Shown here: positions 48,918 to 57,199 of the stretch, one piece after another
How the letters are laid out: each line of letters starts with the position of its first letter
Numbering within the stretch: the first letter of the stretch is position 1
Source: Paenibacillus sp. ACRRY
GTDB lineage: Bacteria > Bacillota > Bacilli > Paenibacillales > Paenibacillaceae
Assembly (NCBI RefSeq): GCF_022346995.1
Contig: NZ_JAKRNM010000003.1
Span: 533,813 to 597,812, forward strand
DNA length: 64,000 nt
Direction of reading: 5' to 3'
Notes under the pieces: model-generated
What the model was told of the DNA's origin: nothing
What the model saw: only the letters and a program-made list of their open reading frames with translations
Database searches by the model: none
Position numbers and translations under genes: made by a program

Positions 48918-49478
48918 TTGAAAATCACTCCTTCCAAGCTGAATGGTGCCTGTTTGATTGAACCAGTGGTTCACGGGGATCACCGGGGTTTTTTTATGGA
49001 AAGTTACAATGAACACCTCATGAATCAACAAGGAATAAATTACCACTTTATTCAGGATAACCAATCCTTGTCTGCTCAGCCCGGTGTGCTGCGCGGATTG
49101 CACTACCAACTTAATCCCAAAGCACAAACGAAGTTAATTCGGGTTATTTCGGGTGTGATTTACGATGTTATCGTGGACATTCGTCAAGGATCCCCTACCT
49201 TCGGACAGTGGGAGGGTTTCATCTTGAGTGAATATAATCACCGTCAGTTACTGGTACCCAAAGGATTTGCTCATGGCTTTTGTACTCTGGTACCAAACAC
49301 CCAAGTCTTGTACAAAGTGGACGAATACTATTCCCCGGAGAACGACCGCGGCATATTATGGAGTGACCCGGCTCTTGGAATTGATTGGCCTACATCTAGT
49401 CCAACTTTGTCAGATAAGGACCAAAGACATCCTTTACTTCAAGATGCGGAGATCAATTTCAATTTCGAAGTGAAGTAA
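48918..49478 (+). CDS. rmlC: dTDP-4-dehydrorhamnose 3,5-epimerase
   Basis: A 186-residue cupin-fold epimerase, third enzyme of the dTDP-rhamnose pathway. Visible motifs are GDHRGFFMESYNEH, the catalytic base His in LRGLHYQ, and the late tyrosine in VLYKVDEYYSPE. Start: TTG at 48918 (GGCGGAG upstream); no ATG gives the family N-terminus. It is followed 18 bases later by rmlB with a strong AGGAGGT site. Confidence 0.92.
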   Translation: MKITPSKLNGACLIEPVVHGDHRGFFMESYNEHLMNQQGINYHFIQDNQSLSAQPGVLRGLHYQLNPKAQTKLIRVISGVIYDVIVDIRQGSPTFGQWEGFILSEYNHRQLLVPKGFAHGFCTLVPNTQVLYKVDEYYSPENDRGILWSDPALGIDWPTSSPTLSDKDQRHPLLQDAEINFNFEVK

Positions 49479-49496
49479 TTAGGAGGTTCCAACACT

Positions 49497-50519
49497 ATGA
49501 AACTGCTCGTTACCGGCGGGGCCGGTTTTATTGGAAGTAATTTTGTGATGTATATGCTGGACCAGCATCCTGATTACGAAATCATCAATGTGGATGCGCT
49601 GACGTATGCAGGTAACTTGGAAAACTTAAAATCACTTGAAGGCAACGCACGTCATACCTTTGTCAAAGCAGACATTACAGATGCTGCCCAGATGGATCGC
49701 CTGATCGGTCAAGGTGTAGACGTACTTGTTAATTTTGCCGCCGAATCTCATGTGGATCGCAGCATATTGGAACCTGGTGTGTTTGTGCAAACGAATGTGA
49801 ACGGTACTCAAGCACTGCTTGAAGGAGCAAAAAAACACAATATCTCTAAATTCGTTCAAGTGTCAACGGATGAGGTATATGGTTCTCTGGGCCCTACAGG
49901 TCTATTTACAGAAGATTCTCCATTACAACCGAACAGTCCTTATTCGGCATCCAAAGCTGGTGGAGACTTGCTTGTGCGCGCATACCATGAAACCTTTGGC
50001 CTTCCGGTAAATATCACACGCTGTTCCAACAATTACGGTCCGTACCAGTTCCCTGAAAAACTGATCCCTCTGATGATTTCACGGGCCCTTGCTGATGAAG
50101 CCTTACCTGTGTATGGAGATGGATTAAACATTCGAGATTGGCTCTATGTTGAAGACCACTGTAGCGCCATTGACTTGGTGATCCATCAAGGACGTAACGG
50201 TGAAGTATACAACATAGGTGGCAATAATGAACGAACTAACGTGCACATCGTGAAAACCATTTTGGAGCAACTCTGTAAGCCGGAATCCTTAATCAAATAC
50301 GTGCAGGACCGGCCTGGGCATGACCGTAGATATGGCATTGATCCGACCAAAACGATGTCTGAATTAGGCTGGAAGCCAAAGCATACGTTTGAAACCGGGA
50401 TCAAGGAGACTATTCACTGGTATCTGGATAACAAGGAATGGTGGACCCGTATTCAGTCTGGAGTCTATCAACAGTACTATGCTAAGCAATATGGATCTCG
50501 ATTGGGAGACGTGGAGTAA
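49497..50519 (+). CDS. rmlB: dTDP-glucose 4,6-dehydratase
   Basis: A 340-residue extended SDR enzyme, second step of dTDP-rhamnose synthesis. NAD-binding TGGAGFIGSNF is at the N-terminus. The catalytic Thr-Asp-Glu is in STDEVYG, and YSASKAGGD supplies Tyr and Lys. SNNYGPYQFPEKLIP is the family hallmark. Its stop overlaps the start of rmlD by one base (TAATG), so translation is coupled. Confidence 0.94.
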   Translation: MKLLVTGGAGFIGSNFVMYMLDQHPDYEIINVDALTYAGNLENLKSLEGNARHTFVKADITDAAQMDRLIGQGVDVLVNFAAESHVDRSILEPGVFVQTNVNGTQALLEGAKKHNISKFVQVSTDEVYGSLGPTGLFTEDSPLQPNSPYSASKAGGDLLVRAYHETFGLPVNITRCSNNYGPYQFPEKLIPLMISRALADEALPVYGDGLNIRDWLYVEDHCSAIDLVIHQGRNGEVYNIGGNNERTNVHIVKTILEQLCKPESLIKYVQDRPGHDRRYGIDPTKTMSELGWKPKHTFETGIKETIHWYLDNKEWWTRIQSGVYQQYYAKQYGSRLGDVE

Positions 50520-51385
50520 TGAAGGTTTTGGTTACAGGAGCAAACGGACAACTGGGACGGGATGTCGTTCTTCTTTTGGAGAAGGAGGGGCATGCTGTTC
50601 TTGCTTGTGATCGGGATCAGATGGATATTACGAATCAGGCACAGTGTAGTGAAGTCATTTCATCTTATCATCCTGAAGTGGTCATTCATTGTGCAGCTTA
50701 TACTGCCGTAGATGCAGCGGAAACAGATATCGATGGAGCATATAAGGTGAATGCGGTAGGAACACGCAATGTTGCTGTAGCGGCAGAAAGAGCAGGAGCT
50801 AAACTAATTTATATTAGTACGGACTATGTATTTGATGGCAATTCATTAACTCCCTATCAGGAATACGATGATACGAATCCGCAAAGTGTGTATGGCAAGT
50901 CGAAACGAGCAGGAGAATTACTGGTACAGTCGTTGTCCTCCAAATGGTTTGTTGTGCGTACTTCTTGGGTTTACGGCCTATACGGGAATAACTTTGTCAA
51001 AACGATACTGAAATTGGGTCAGGAAAAACCAAAGCTACAGGTAGTACATGACCAAAAGGGGTCACCTACGTTTACCGTTGATTTGGCAGGATTTATCCTA
51101 GAGCTTATGCAAACAGAAATGTATGGGGTATATCATGCTTCCAACAGTGGTACTTGTACATGGTATGATTTCACGGAAGCGATCTTTGCGGAAGCTCGAA
51201 ATGTTGAAGGGTTTACCATCCAAGCACAATTGGAGCCTTGTACGACAGAGCAGTTCCCCAGACCAGCTCCCAGGCCGCGTAATTCGGTAATGGACCATCT
51301 ATCCATTCGAACGAATGGTTTGGCAGATATCCGCCCATGGCGGGAGGGTCTGCGTGAATTTATTAGTTTATTGTCGTCGAAATAG
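50519..51385 (+). CDS. rmlD: dTDP-4-dehydrorhamnose reductase
   Basis: A 288-residue SDR enzyme, last step giving dTDP-L-rhamnose. Cofactor motif GANGQLGRD is at the N-terminus. STDYVFDG and YGKSKRAGE carry the Ser/Thr-Tyr-Lys triad. It completes the rmlACBD order. The end of the operon is marked by a hairpin 24 bases downstream. dTDP-rhamnose is probably used by the following glycosyltransferases. Confidence 0.93.
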   Translation: MKVLVTGANGQLGRDVVLLLEKEGHAVLACDRDQMDITNQAQCSEVISSYHPEVVIHCAAYTAVDAAETDIDGAYKVNAVGTRNVAVAAERAGAKLIYISTDYVFDGNSLTPYQEYDDTNPQSVYGKSKRAGELLVQSLSSKWFVVRTSWVYGLYGNNFVKTILKLGQEKPKLQVVHDQKGSPTFTVDLAGFILELMQTEMYGVYHASNSGTCTWYDFTEAIFAEARNVEGFTIQAQLEPCTTEQFPRPAPRPRNSVMDHLSIRTNGLADIRPWREGLREFISLLSSK

Positions 51386-51408
51386 GAACGGCCATAGTAG
51401 CACGATGT

Positions 51409-51442
51409 AACTCTCGCTCTTACTTATGGGCGGGAGTTTTCG
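51409..51442 (+). terminator. Terminator after rmlD
   Basis: AACTCTCGC pairs with GCGGGAGTT (9 bp, one G-U pair), followed by a short T run. A TATAAT (51445-51450) lies directly after, so the next gene may be transcribed anew. Confidence 0.6.
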
Positions 51443-51478
51443 TATATAATAAAGAAAAGTCAGATTTTGAGGTGGCAC

Positions 51479-52414
51479 GTGAATAAATCTAAAGTATGCA
51501 TTATGCTTTCTACATATAACGGAGTAAAGTACATTGATGAACAGATGGAAAGCCTTCTCGCACAACATGAGGTGGACGTCCAGATTAATATTAGGGATGA
51601 TGGATCATCTGATGGAACTGTACAAAAGTTAAACGAATATGCTAAATCTCACCCGGATAAGATCCGAGTTATTAAAGGTAGAAACTTGGGCGTGATTGGG
51701 AGTTTCTTTGAGCTGATGCGCCAAACTGAGCCTGTGTATGATTATTACTCATTTTGTGATCAGGATGATGTGTGGAAGCCGGACAAACTTAGAAGGGCAG
51801 TAGCTAAACTACAATTGAGGGAAACGAACATACCACTTATGTATTGTTCTTCTACACAAATGGTAGATCAGGATTTGAACAACCTGAATGTGTGGCCGAC
51901 CCTCCCTCCTAAGCCGTTAAGTATGTATAATGCCATGGTCGAAAACTGTTGTGTGGGTTGTACTATGGTGCTGAATCCAATCACGTTTGAGCGGGTTAAG
52001 AGAAGTATTCCCGTCGATTTGAAGTCGATTATTATGCATGATCGATGGATTTATCTGTATGTTAGTGCGTTTGGAGAAGTGATTTTTGATGAAGAGCCAA
52101 TGATTTTGTACCGACAACACCAAGGGAACGTTCTTGGCGGGGGCAGCGAAGGTTGGCTCATGAAATGGAAAAATAGATTGAAGCGTTTCTTCAGTGAAGG
52201 AAGTTTTAGTCTAAGTAAACAAGCATCTTTATTTCTTGAAACTTACAGAGAATTTTTATCTGTTCAACAACAAAAGGACATACAGCGCTTTTTAAACCAC
52301 CTGGACAGCTCTTGGGTTAAACGTATCAGTTATGCTTCCAAAATGCCCTTTTACCGTCAAGCGTCTCTTGATAACCTTGTTCTTAAGCTCATATACGTCT
52401 TGAAGAAGATATAA
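51479..52414 (+). CDS. Glycosyltransferase family 2 (rhamnosyltransferase-like)
   Basis: A 311-residue cytoplasmic GT-A transferase. Motifs are CIMLSTYNGVKYIDEQMESLL, IRDDGSSDGT and the metal-binding DQDDVWKPDK. The C-terminal helical part resembles RgpB-type rhamnosyltransferases that use dTDP-rhamnose, consistent with its place after rmlACBD. Start: a TTG at 51467 is within the GAGGTGG site, so the GTG at 51479 is used, giving MNKSKVCIMLSTYNG. Confidence 0.85.
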   Translation: MNKSKVCIMLSTYNGVKYIDEQMESLLAQHEVDVQINIRDDGSSDGTVQKLNEYAKSHPDKIRVIKGRNLGVIGSFFELMRQTEPVYDYYSFCDQDDVWKPDKLRRAVAKLQLRETNIPLMYCSSTQMVDQDLNNLNVWPTLPPKPLSMYNAMVENCCVGCTMVLNPITFERVKRSIPVDLKSIIMHDRWIYLYVSAFGEVIFDEEPMILYRQHQGNVLGGGSEGWLMKWKNRLKRFFSEGSFSLSKQASLFLETYREFLSVQQQKDIQRFLNHLDSSWVKRISYASKMPFYRQASLDNLVLKLIYVLKKI

Positions 52415-52456
52415 GTTAATAGATTGGCTGCGCTTTCCACTCGATTGCCCATAATA

Positions 52457-52465
52457 TGCTATACT
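52457..52465 (+). promoter_or_regulatory. Extended -10 promoter before the GT2/phosphotransferase pair
   Basis: TG-C-TATACT is an extended -10 element, 45 bases before the next ATG. No good -35 hexamer is seen, as is usual for this type. Confidence 0.45.
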
Positions 52466-52509
52466 TTCAATAGATAAACACAGCTTTACAAAGTCAGGAG
52501 TTTTACAAA

Positions 52510-53499
52510 ATGGTCGAAACAGCAGATGTTCCCTTACGAGGGAGATCGAAAAATAATAACAACTATGGTCCTGATGTCAGCATCATCATCGTTAACTACA
52601 ATACACGCCAGCTGACGCTGGACTGTCTGGCATCGGTGTATGAATCTCTTACTTCCTTTCAATATGAAGTCATTGTTGTTGACAATGCATCGCGCGATGG
52701 ATCCGTGGAAGCGATCGGAGGAGCGTATCCAGAGGTTCGTATGATTGCCAATAGGGACAATACGGGCTTCGCCGTTGCTAACAACCAGGCCATGGAAATT
52801 GCCAAAGGAAGGTATATTCTACTGCTCAATTCGGACACGGTTGTACAGAAGGATACTTTGGATATCATGATCGGATTCATGGACATTCATCCCGAGATGG
52901 GGGCATCCGGCTGTAAAGTGATCCTTCCTGATGGCTCCCTGGATAAAGCGTGCAAGCGGGGATTTCCAACGCCATCGGCATCCTTTTATTATGCATTCGG
53001 TATCTCACGCATGTTCCCGGATCGTCCAAAGTTTAACCGGTACCAATTGGGGCATCTCAGCCCGGATGATGAGTATCCGGTAGACTGTCTTGTCGGTGCG
53101 TTCATGCTCGTGCGGCGTGAAACCATCGACCAAGTGGGTGGCTTGGATGAAACCTTCTTCATGTACGGTGAAGATATCGACTGGTGTTACCGCATCAAAG
53201 AAGCGGGCTGGGGCATTTATTATTACCCACGTACATATATTGTGCATTACAAAGGTGCGAGTGCCCGGCGTAAACCTATGAAAATCATTTATGAGTTTCA
53301 TAGAGCGATGTGGGTTTTCCACCGTAAACATTATGCCAAGCGTTATGGTGTTTTGACCAACACAGCCGTATGGTTCGGTATCTCATTAAAATTCTCATTG
53401 TCTCTGATCCGCAATAAACTGATTAAACCGGCTCCTCAAAAAGAATTACCATCCGGTGGTGCGGAAGTTCGTGAGACATCTTCCGAGGTGAAAGCATGA
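52510..53499 (+). CDS. Glycosyltransferase family 2 (WbbL-like)
   Basis: A 329-residue GT2 protein. Motifs are VSIIIVNYNTRQLTLDCLASV, VVDNASRDGSVE, LNSDTVV and a mobile loop with FFMYGEDIDWCYRIKEAGW, which is characteristic of rhamnosyltransferases of the WbbL/RfbF group. A hydrophobic amphipathic stretch near the C-terminus may bind the membrane. It is likely to add rhamnose early on the lipid carrier. Its last four bases overlap the start of the next gene (ATGA), so it works with the initiating phosphotransferase. Confidence 0.88.
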   Translation: MVETADVPLRGRSKNNNNYGPDVSIIIVNYNTRQLTLDCLASVYESLTSFQYEVIVVDNASRDGSVEAIGGAYPEVRMIANRDNTGFAVANNQAMEIAKGRYILLLNSDTVVQKDTLDIMIGFMDIHPEMGASGCKVILPDGSLDKACKRGFPTPSASFYYAFGISRMFPDRPKFNRYQLGHLSPDDEYPVDCLVGAFMLVRRETIDQVGGLDETFFMYGEDIDWCYRIKEAGWGIYYYPRTYIVHYKGASARRKPMKIIYEFHRAMWVFHRKHYAKRYGVLTNTAVWFGISLKFSLSLIRNKLIKPAPQKELPSGGAEVRETSSEVKA

Positions 53500-54896
53500 T
53501 TCGGCGTAATCAGCAATTTCTGACCCAACTGTATATTGCGGCAGATTTCATGGTGATACAGTTTTCCTTCTTAATGGCTTGGTGGATTAAGTTTGAGAGC
53601 AATCTTCTGATCAACCAGGGTGCGTTGCCGATTGAGAAGTACTTTGTATGGAGTATTGCATATGGAGGGTTGGCTCTCCTCATCGGCTTAATGGTCTCCT
53701 TATACGTACCTAAACGGAAAAAACGTTTTGTAGATGAATTCATGAAACTGATTCAGGTCCATGGGATCGCCTTCTTTATGCTGATGAGCTTAATGTTCTT
53801 CTTTAAGGAAGTCGACATTTCTCGTGCCTATCTGGCCATGTACATGATTGGCAACGTTGCCTTTACCCTAATCTACCGTTACATCGTCAAGCTGCAACTG
53901 AGAAGACTACGCAAAAAGGGCTTCAACCGCCAATTCGTATTAATCCTTGGAGCAGGCTCTCTAGGTCAACGCTTTTATAATAATCTCCGCAGTTATCCGG
54001 AACTGGGATATGAAGTATATGGTTTTCTCGATGATTATCGTCGCTGGGATCAAGATGAGCAGCAGCGCTACAAGCCGATCAGGGGACGGATCAACCAGTT
54101 GGAAGAAATCCTGTCGACTCGTATGATCGACGAGGTGATTCTTGCACTTCCTTTGGATGCTCACGATAAGTATCCGCATATCATTGAAGTATGTGAGAAG
54201 GCCGGCGTACGGACACTGATTATTCCAGATTTCTTTGATTATCTTCCGGCCCGTCCTCATTTCGACAATTTTGCTGGTATGCCGATGATTAACGTGCGTG
54301 ATATCCCTCTGGATATGGCCGTAAACCGATTGATGAAGCGTGCTTTCGATATTCTGTTCTCTCTCGTCGCAATTATCCTAACTTCTCCGGTGATGGCCAT
54401 CGTGGCACTAGGTGTGCGATTGACGTCGCCTGGACCGATCATCTTCAAACAGGAACGTGTTGGTCTCAACAGACGCAACTTCATGATGTTTAAATTCCGC
54501 TCGATGAAAGTCATTCCTGAAGGTGTAGTCGACACCGGTTGGTCCACGAAGGATGATCCGCGTCGAACGGCATTCGGTACATTTATTAGACGCACCAGCC
54601 TGGATGAATTGCCTCAATTCTTCAACGTGCTGCTGGGTCATATGAGTGTAGTCGGCCCAAGGCCGGAGCGTCCGTACTACGTGAATCAATTCAGGGATGA
54701 AATTCCGAAGTATATGATTAAACATCACGTCCGCCCAGGAATTACGGGATTGGCGCAGAGTAAAGGGTTAAGAGGAGATACCTCGATTGAGGATCGGATC
54801 GAACAGGACATCTTTTATATTGAAAACTGGTCTTTATTATTCGATATCAAAATCATATGGGAAACCATTCGAAATGGTCTCAAGAATGCGTATTAG
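53496..54896 (+). CDS. Undecaprenyl-phosphate sugar-1-phosphate transferase (WcaJ/WbaP type)
   Basis: A 466-residue polyisoprenyl-phosphate hexose-1-phosphate transferase. There are four N-terminal membrane helices (about residues 10-130), a CoA_binding_3-type Rossmann domain (about 140-255), a membrane hairpin (about 280-305), and the catalytic bac_transf domain with KFRSMK, the metal/substrate pair DELPQFFNVL and VGPRPERPYYV. It starts glycan synthesis by moving a sugar phosphate (glucose or galactose) onto undecaprenyl phosphate at the inner face of the membrane. The S-layer glycan initiator WsaP/WsfP of related bacteria is of this family. Confidence 0.92.
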   Translation: MIRRNQQFLTQLYIAADFMVIQFSFLMAWWIKFESNLLINQGALPIEKYFVWSIAYGGLALLIGLMVSLYVPKRKKRFVDEFMKLIQVHGIAFFMLMSLMFFFKEVDISRAYLAMYMIGNVAFTLIYRYIVKLQLRRLRKKGFNRQFVLILGAGSLGQRFYNNLRSYPELGYEVYGFLDDYRRWDQDEQQRYKPIRGRINQLEEILSTRMIDEVILALPLDAHDKYPHIIEVCEKAGVRTLIIPDFFDYLPARPHFDNFAGMPMINVRDIPLDMAVNRLMKRAFDILFSLVAIILTSPVMAIVALGVRLTSPGPIIFKQERVGLNRRNFMMFKFRSMKVIPEGVVDTGWSTKDDPRRTAFGTFIRRTSLDELPQFFNVLLGHMSVVGPRPERPYYVNQFRDEIPKYMIKHHVRPGITGLAQSKGLRGDTSIEDRIEQDIFYIENWSLLFDIKIIWETIRNGLKNAY

Positions 54897-54928
54897 ATTC
54901 AACAGACTAACCGTACCACCATTTAACA

Positions 54929-54951
54929 GCTGCCTCCGGGCGGCTTTTTTG
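54929..54951 (+). terminator. Terminator after the phosphotransferase gene
   Basis: AGCTGCC pairs with GGCGGCT (7 bp, one G-U pair) with a TCCG loop, followed by six Ts. Confidence 0.85.
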
Positions 54952-55081
54952 TTTTACACCTCATCAATTCGGGTAGTTAGCTATCAAAAAGGAAATCCCG
55001 CACATACGCTGTCATATCTTATTAGCTATCTACTTCCTACCTCCTACCTCCAATATCACTCCTAAAGGATGTGAACATCAT

Positions 55082-55957
55082 ATGAAACGTATCGCTGCCG
55101 TCATTACACTACTGATTGTTACCGTGGGGACCCTGTTTTTTGCCTATGAGAGTCAAAGTGAGGAACAGCGCGATGGATTTACAGCCTACCGACTGATTGC
55201 TCACGCCATGGGCAGTATCCGTGATCAGCCTTATACCAACGCTTATGAAGCGATGATCGCTAATTATGAAAAAGGCACGAGAGTGTTTGAGATCGACTTC
55301 ATGCTCACCTCAGATCGCGTAGCCGTAGCCAGACATGAATGGACTGCCAATATGAGCAAACTACTGGGACAGGAAGAGGAGCTTCCTGAAGACAAACAGG
55401 CTGGGGCACTTACGCACGATGAATTTATGAACACCCCAATATTGGGCATCTACCAACCCATGGACGCGGATGGCATCATTAATGTGCTGTCGCAATATCC
55501 CGATATGTATATCGTAACGGATACGAAGGAGCAGAAAGATGAGGATATTCAGCAAGTGCTATCTTCTCTCGTCATCGCTGCCAAAAAGAAAGATCCATCT
55601 GTACTGGATCGCATCGTCGTGCAGATTTATAATGAGCCCATGCTGGAAACCGTGAAAGAAATCTATGCGTTCCCCTCGATTATCTATACCCTTTATGCAA
55701 CGCAGGATACCGAAGCACAGGTCGTAGATTTTGTTGAGAACAATGACATTGATGCCGTAACCATGCCGGAATATAAAGTAAATCAGAATTTCGTTGCCAA
55801 GCTCAAGAAGGCGGGCGCTGTTACGTACGTGCATACCATCAATGACACTGACCAGGTGGCGAACTATGAAAAGTGGGGCGTATATGGTGTCTATTCAGAT
55901 GTGCTGACGGAAGAAGAGCTGGATCAGATGAATACTCGTTTTGCCTGGAAGCCATAA
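55082..55957 (+). CDS. GDPD/PLC-like phosphodiesterase domain protein, membrane-anchored
   Basis: A 291-residue protein. A signal/anchor helix (about residues 3-22) is followed by a TIM-barrel phosphodiesterase-like domain. The start AHAMGSIRDQPYTNAYEA and the metal-ligand pattern EIDF...ARHEW match the glycerophosphodiester phosphodiesterase family, although the usual HRG is changed to HAM. The later His ligand fits ARHEW. It may act on glycerophosphodiesters or a teichoic/lipid substrate outside the membrane. It is a single gene between two terminators and unrelated to the glycan operon in obvious ways. Confidence 0.78.
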   Translation: MKRIAAVITLLIVTVGTLFFAYESQSEEQRDGFTAYRLIAHAMGSIRDQPYTNAYEAMIANYEKGTRVFEIDFMLTSDRVAVARHEWTANMSKLLGQEEELPEDKQAGALTHDEFMNTPILGIYQPMDADGIINVLSQYPDMYIVTDTKEQKDEDIQQVLSSLVIAAKKKDPSVLDRIVVQIYNEPMLETVKEIYAFPSIIYTLYATQDTEAQVVDFVENNDIDAVTMPEYKVNQNFVAKLKKAGAVTYVHTINDTDQVANYEKWGVYGVYSDVLTEEELDQMNTRFAWKP

Positions 55958-56066
55958 CGCTTATAAGTGGAGAATTAACATTCCAACCACCTTAGAAAAG
56001 TAGCCCTTCACTATTACTCGAGCATTGTTTAATTAATAGCGATATAACTTCATTTCTCTTAAAATT

Positions 56067-56111
56067 ACAGACTGATCCCTGCACTTTACAGGGAAAAGTC
56101 TGTGATTTTTT
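56067..56111 (+). terminator. Terminator after the GDPD-like gene
   Basis: ACAGACT/AGTCTGT (7 bp) encloses TCCCTG/CAGGGA (6 bp), followed by six Ts. Confidence 0.85.
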
Positions 56112-56210
56112 GTTCCCCTTTTTATGCGAACATTGACACTCACTGCCTGCTGACTTAGACTTAGTTTACAAGCTTTTTAGGATGCAGAAGAACCTCTGGA
56201 GGAATGTTCG

Positions 56211-56906
56211 TTGATAGACATGATTAAGCAGTGGAGACACGTATTTAAGCTCGACCCGGACCGGGAAATCACGGATGAAGCACTCGATCTGGTATGTATG
56301 TCGGGGACCGATGCTATTATCGTTGGGGGGTCTTCGGGAATCACCTATGATAACACGGTAGACCTGATGTCCCGCGTACGTCGCTACGAGCTGCCCTGTG
56401 TGCTGGAAGTATCAGATCTGGAGGCAGTTGTCCCTGGTTTTGACGGATATCTGATCCCGATGGTGCTGAATGCCACAGATAGCAAATGGATGATTGGGCA
56501 TCACCAACAAGCCATCGAACGTTTTGGTTACCTCATACCGTGGGATCTGCTAATTGCCGAAGGGTATATTGTACTTAATGCCGACTCCACCGTAGCGCAT
56601 TTGACCGGAGCAGATACAGAGCTGACGACGGGTGCGGCGGTGGCGTATGCCCAAGCTGCAGAGCGGCTGCTCAATCTTCCGATTATATATATGGAGTACA
56701 GCGGAACGTTTGGCGATATGGAGCTGGTTGGCGAGACGCGTAGACAACTGGATCGCGCACATCTCATTTATGGCGGGGGAATCGACAATTCCGAGAAAGC
56801 AGCACAAGCTTCCAAAGTTGCAGACACCGTCGTCGTGGGTAACATTGTGTACAGCGATTTGAAGAAGGCACTTGAGACGGTACAAGCTGTAAAAGGAACC
56901 GTTTAA
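56211..56906 (+). CDS. pcrB: Heptaprenylglyceryl phosphate synthase
   Basis: A 231-residue TIM-barrel prenyltransferase that joins heptaprenyl diphosphate to glycerol-1-phosphate, making an archaeal-type ether lipid precursor in Bacillales. Seen: GTDAIIVGGSSGIT, the glycerol-phosphate site near IYMEYSGTFG, and YGGGIDNSEKA with VVVGNIVY at the phosphate-binding end. Start: TTG at 56211, six bases after GGAGGAA; the ATG at 56220 would be too far. The order pcrB-pcrA-ligA is the same as in B. subtilis. Confidence 0.92.
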   Translation: MIDMIKQWRHVFKLDPDREITDEALDLVCMSGTDAIIVGGSSGITYDNTVDLMSRVRRYELPCVLEVSDLEAVVPGFDGYLIPMVLNATDSKWMIGHHQQAIERFGYLIPWDLLIAEGYIVLNADSTVAHLTGADTELTTGAAVAYAQAAERLLNLPIIYMEYSGTFGDMELVGETRRQLDRAHLIYGGGIDNSEKAAQASKVADTVVVGNIVYSDLKKALETVQAVKGTV

Positions 56907-57001
56907 TCGGTTTAGTTTACCATTCCCCCAATTTCCCCTTACGATCTGTTAAAATAGAACTTTGCCCTACTAATATAAAATTTATATTAAGCTCAATTAC
57001 G

Positions 57002-57152
57002 TTTACACGAAAAGCGTAGAGGACAGAAGTAAGCTGGAGAAGCGGAGCGCTCGCCTTTATTCCCGGATTTTCACCTTATAAAAGTGATTCAAAAAAATCT
57101 GGGAATAACAGCGATCGGAAGCTTATTCTAGCCTCGGAGTGACCAGTGTAAC
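57002..57152 (+). repeat. Intergenic structured element, copy B (upstream of pcrA)
   Basis: Terminal stem TTTACAC (57002) / GTGTAAC (57146). Second stem AGAAGTAAGCT (57025-57035) / AGCTTATTCT (57120-57129). Apical stem TTCCCGGATTTT (57060-57071) / AAAATCTGGGAA (57094-57105). The core AACAGCGATCGGA is at 57107-57119. A small palindrome GAGCGCTC (57045) follows GAAGCG. The element ends 47 bases before the pcrA start. Confidence 0.78.
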
Positions 57153-57199
57153 CTTCTGATTTTGCTTAATCGATCAACCAACGAAAGGAGCATGCATGC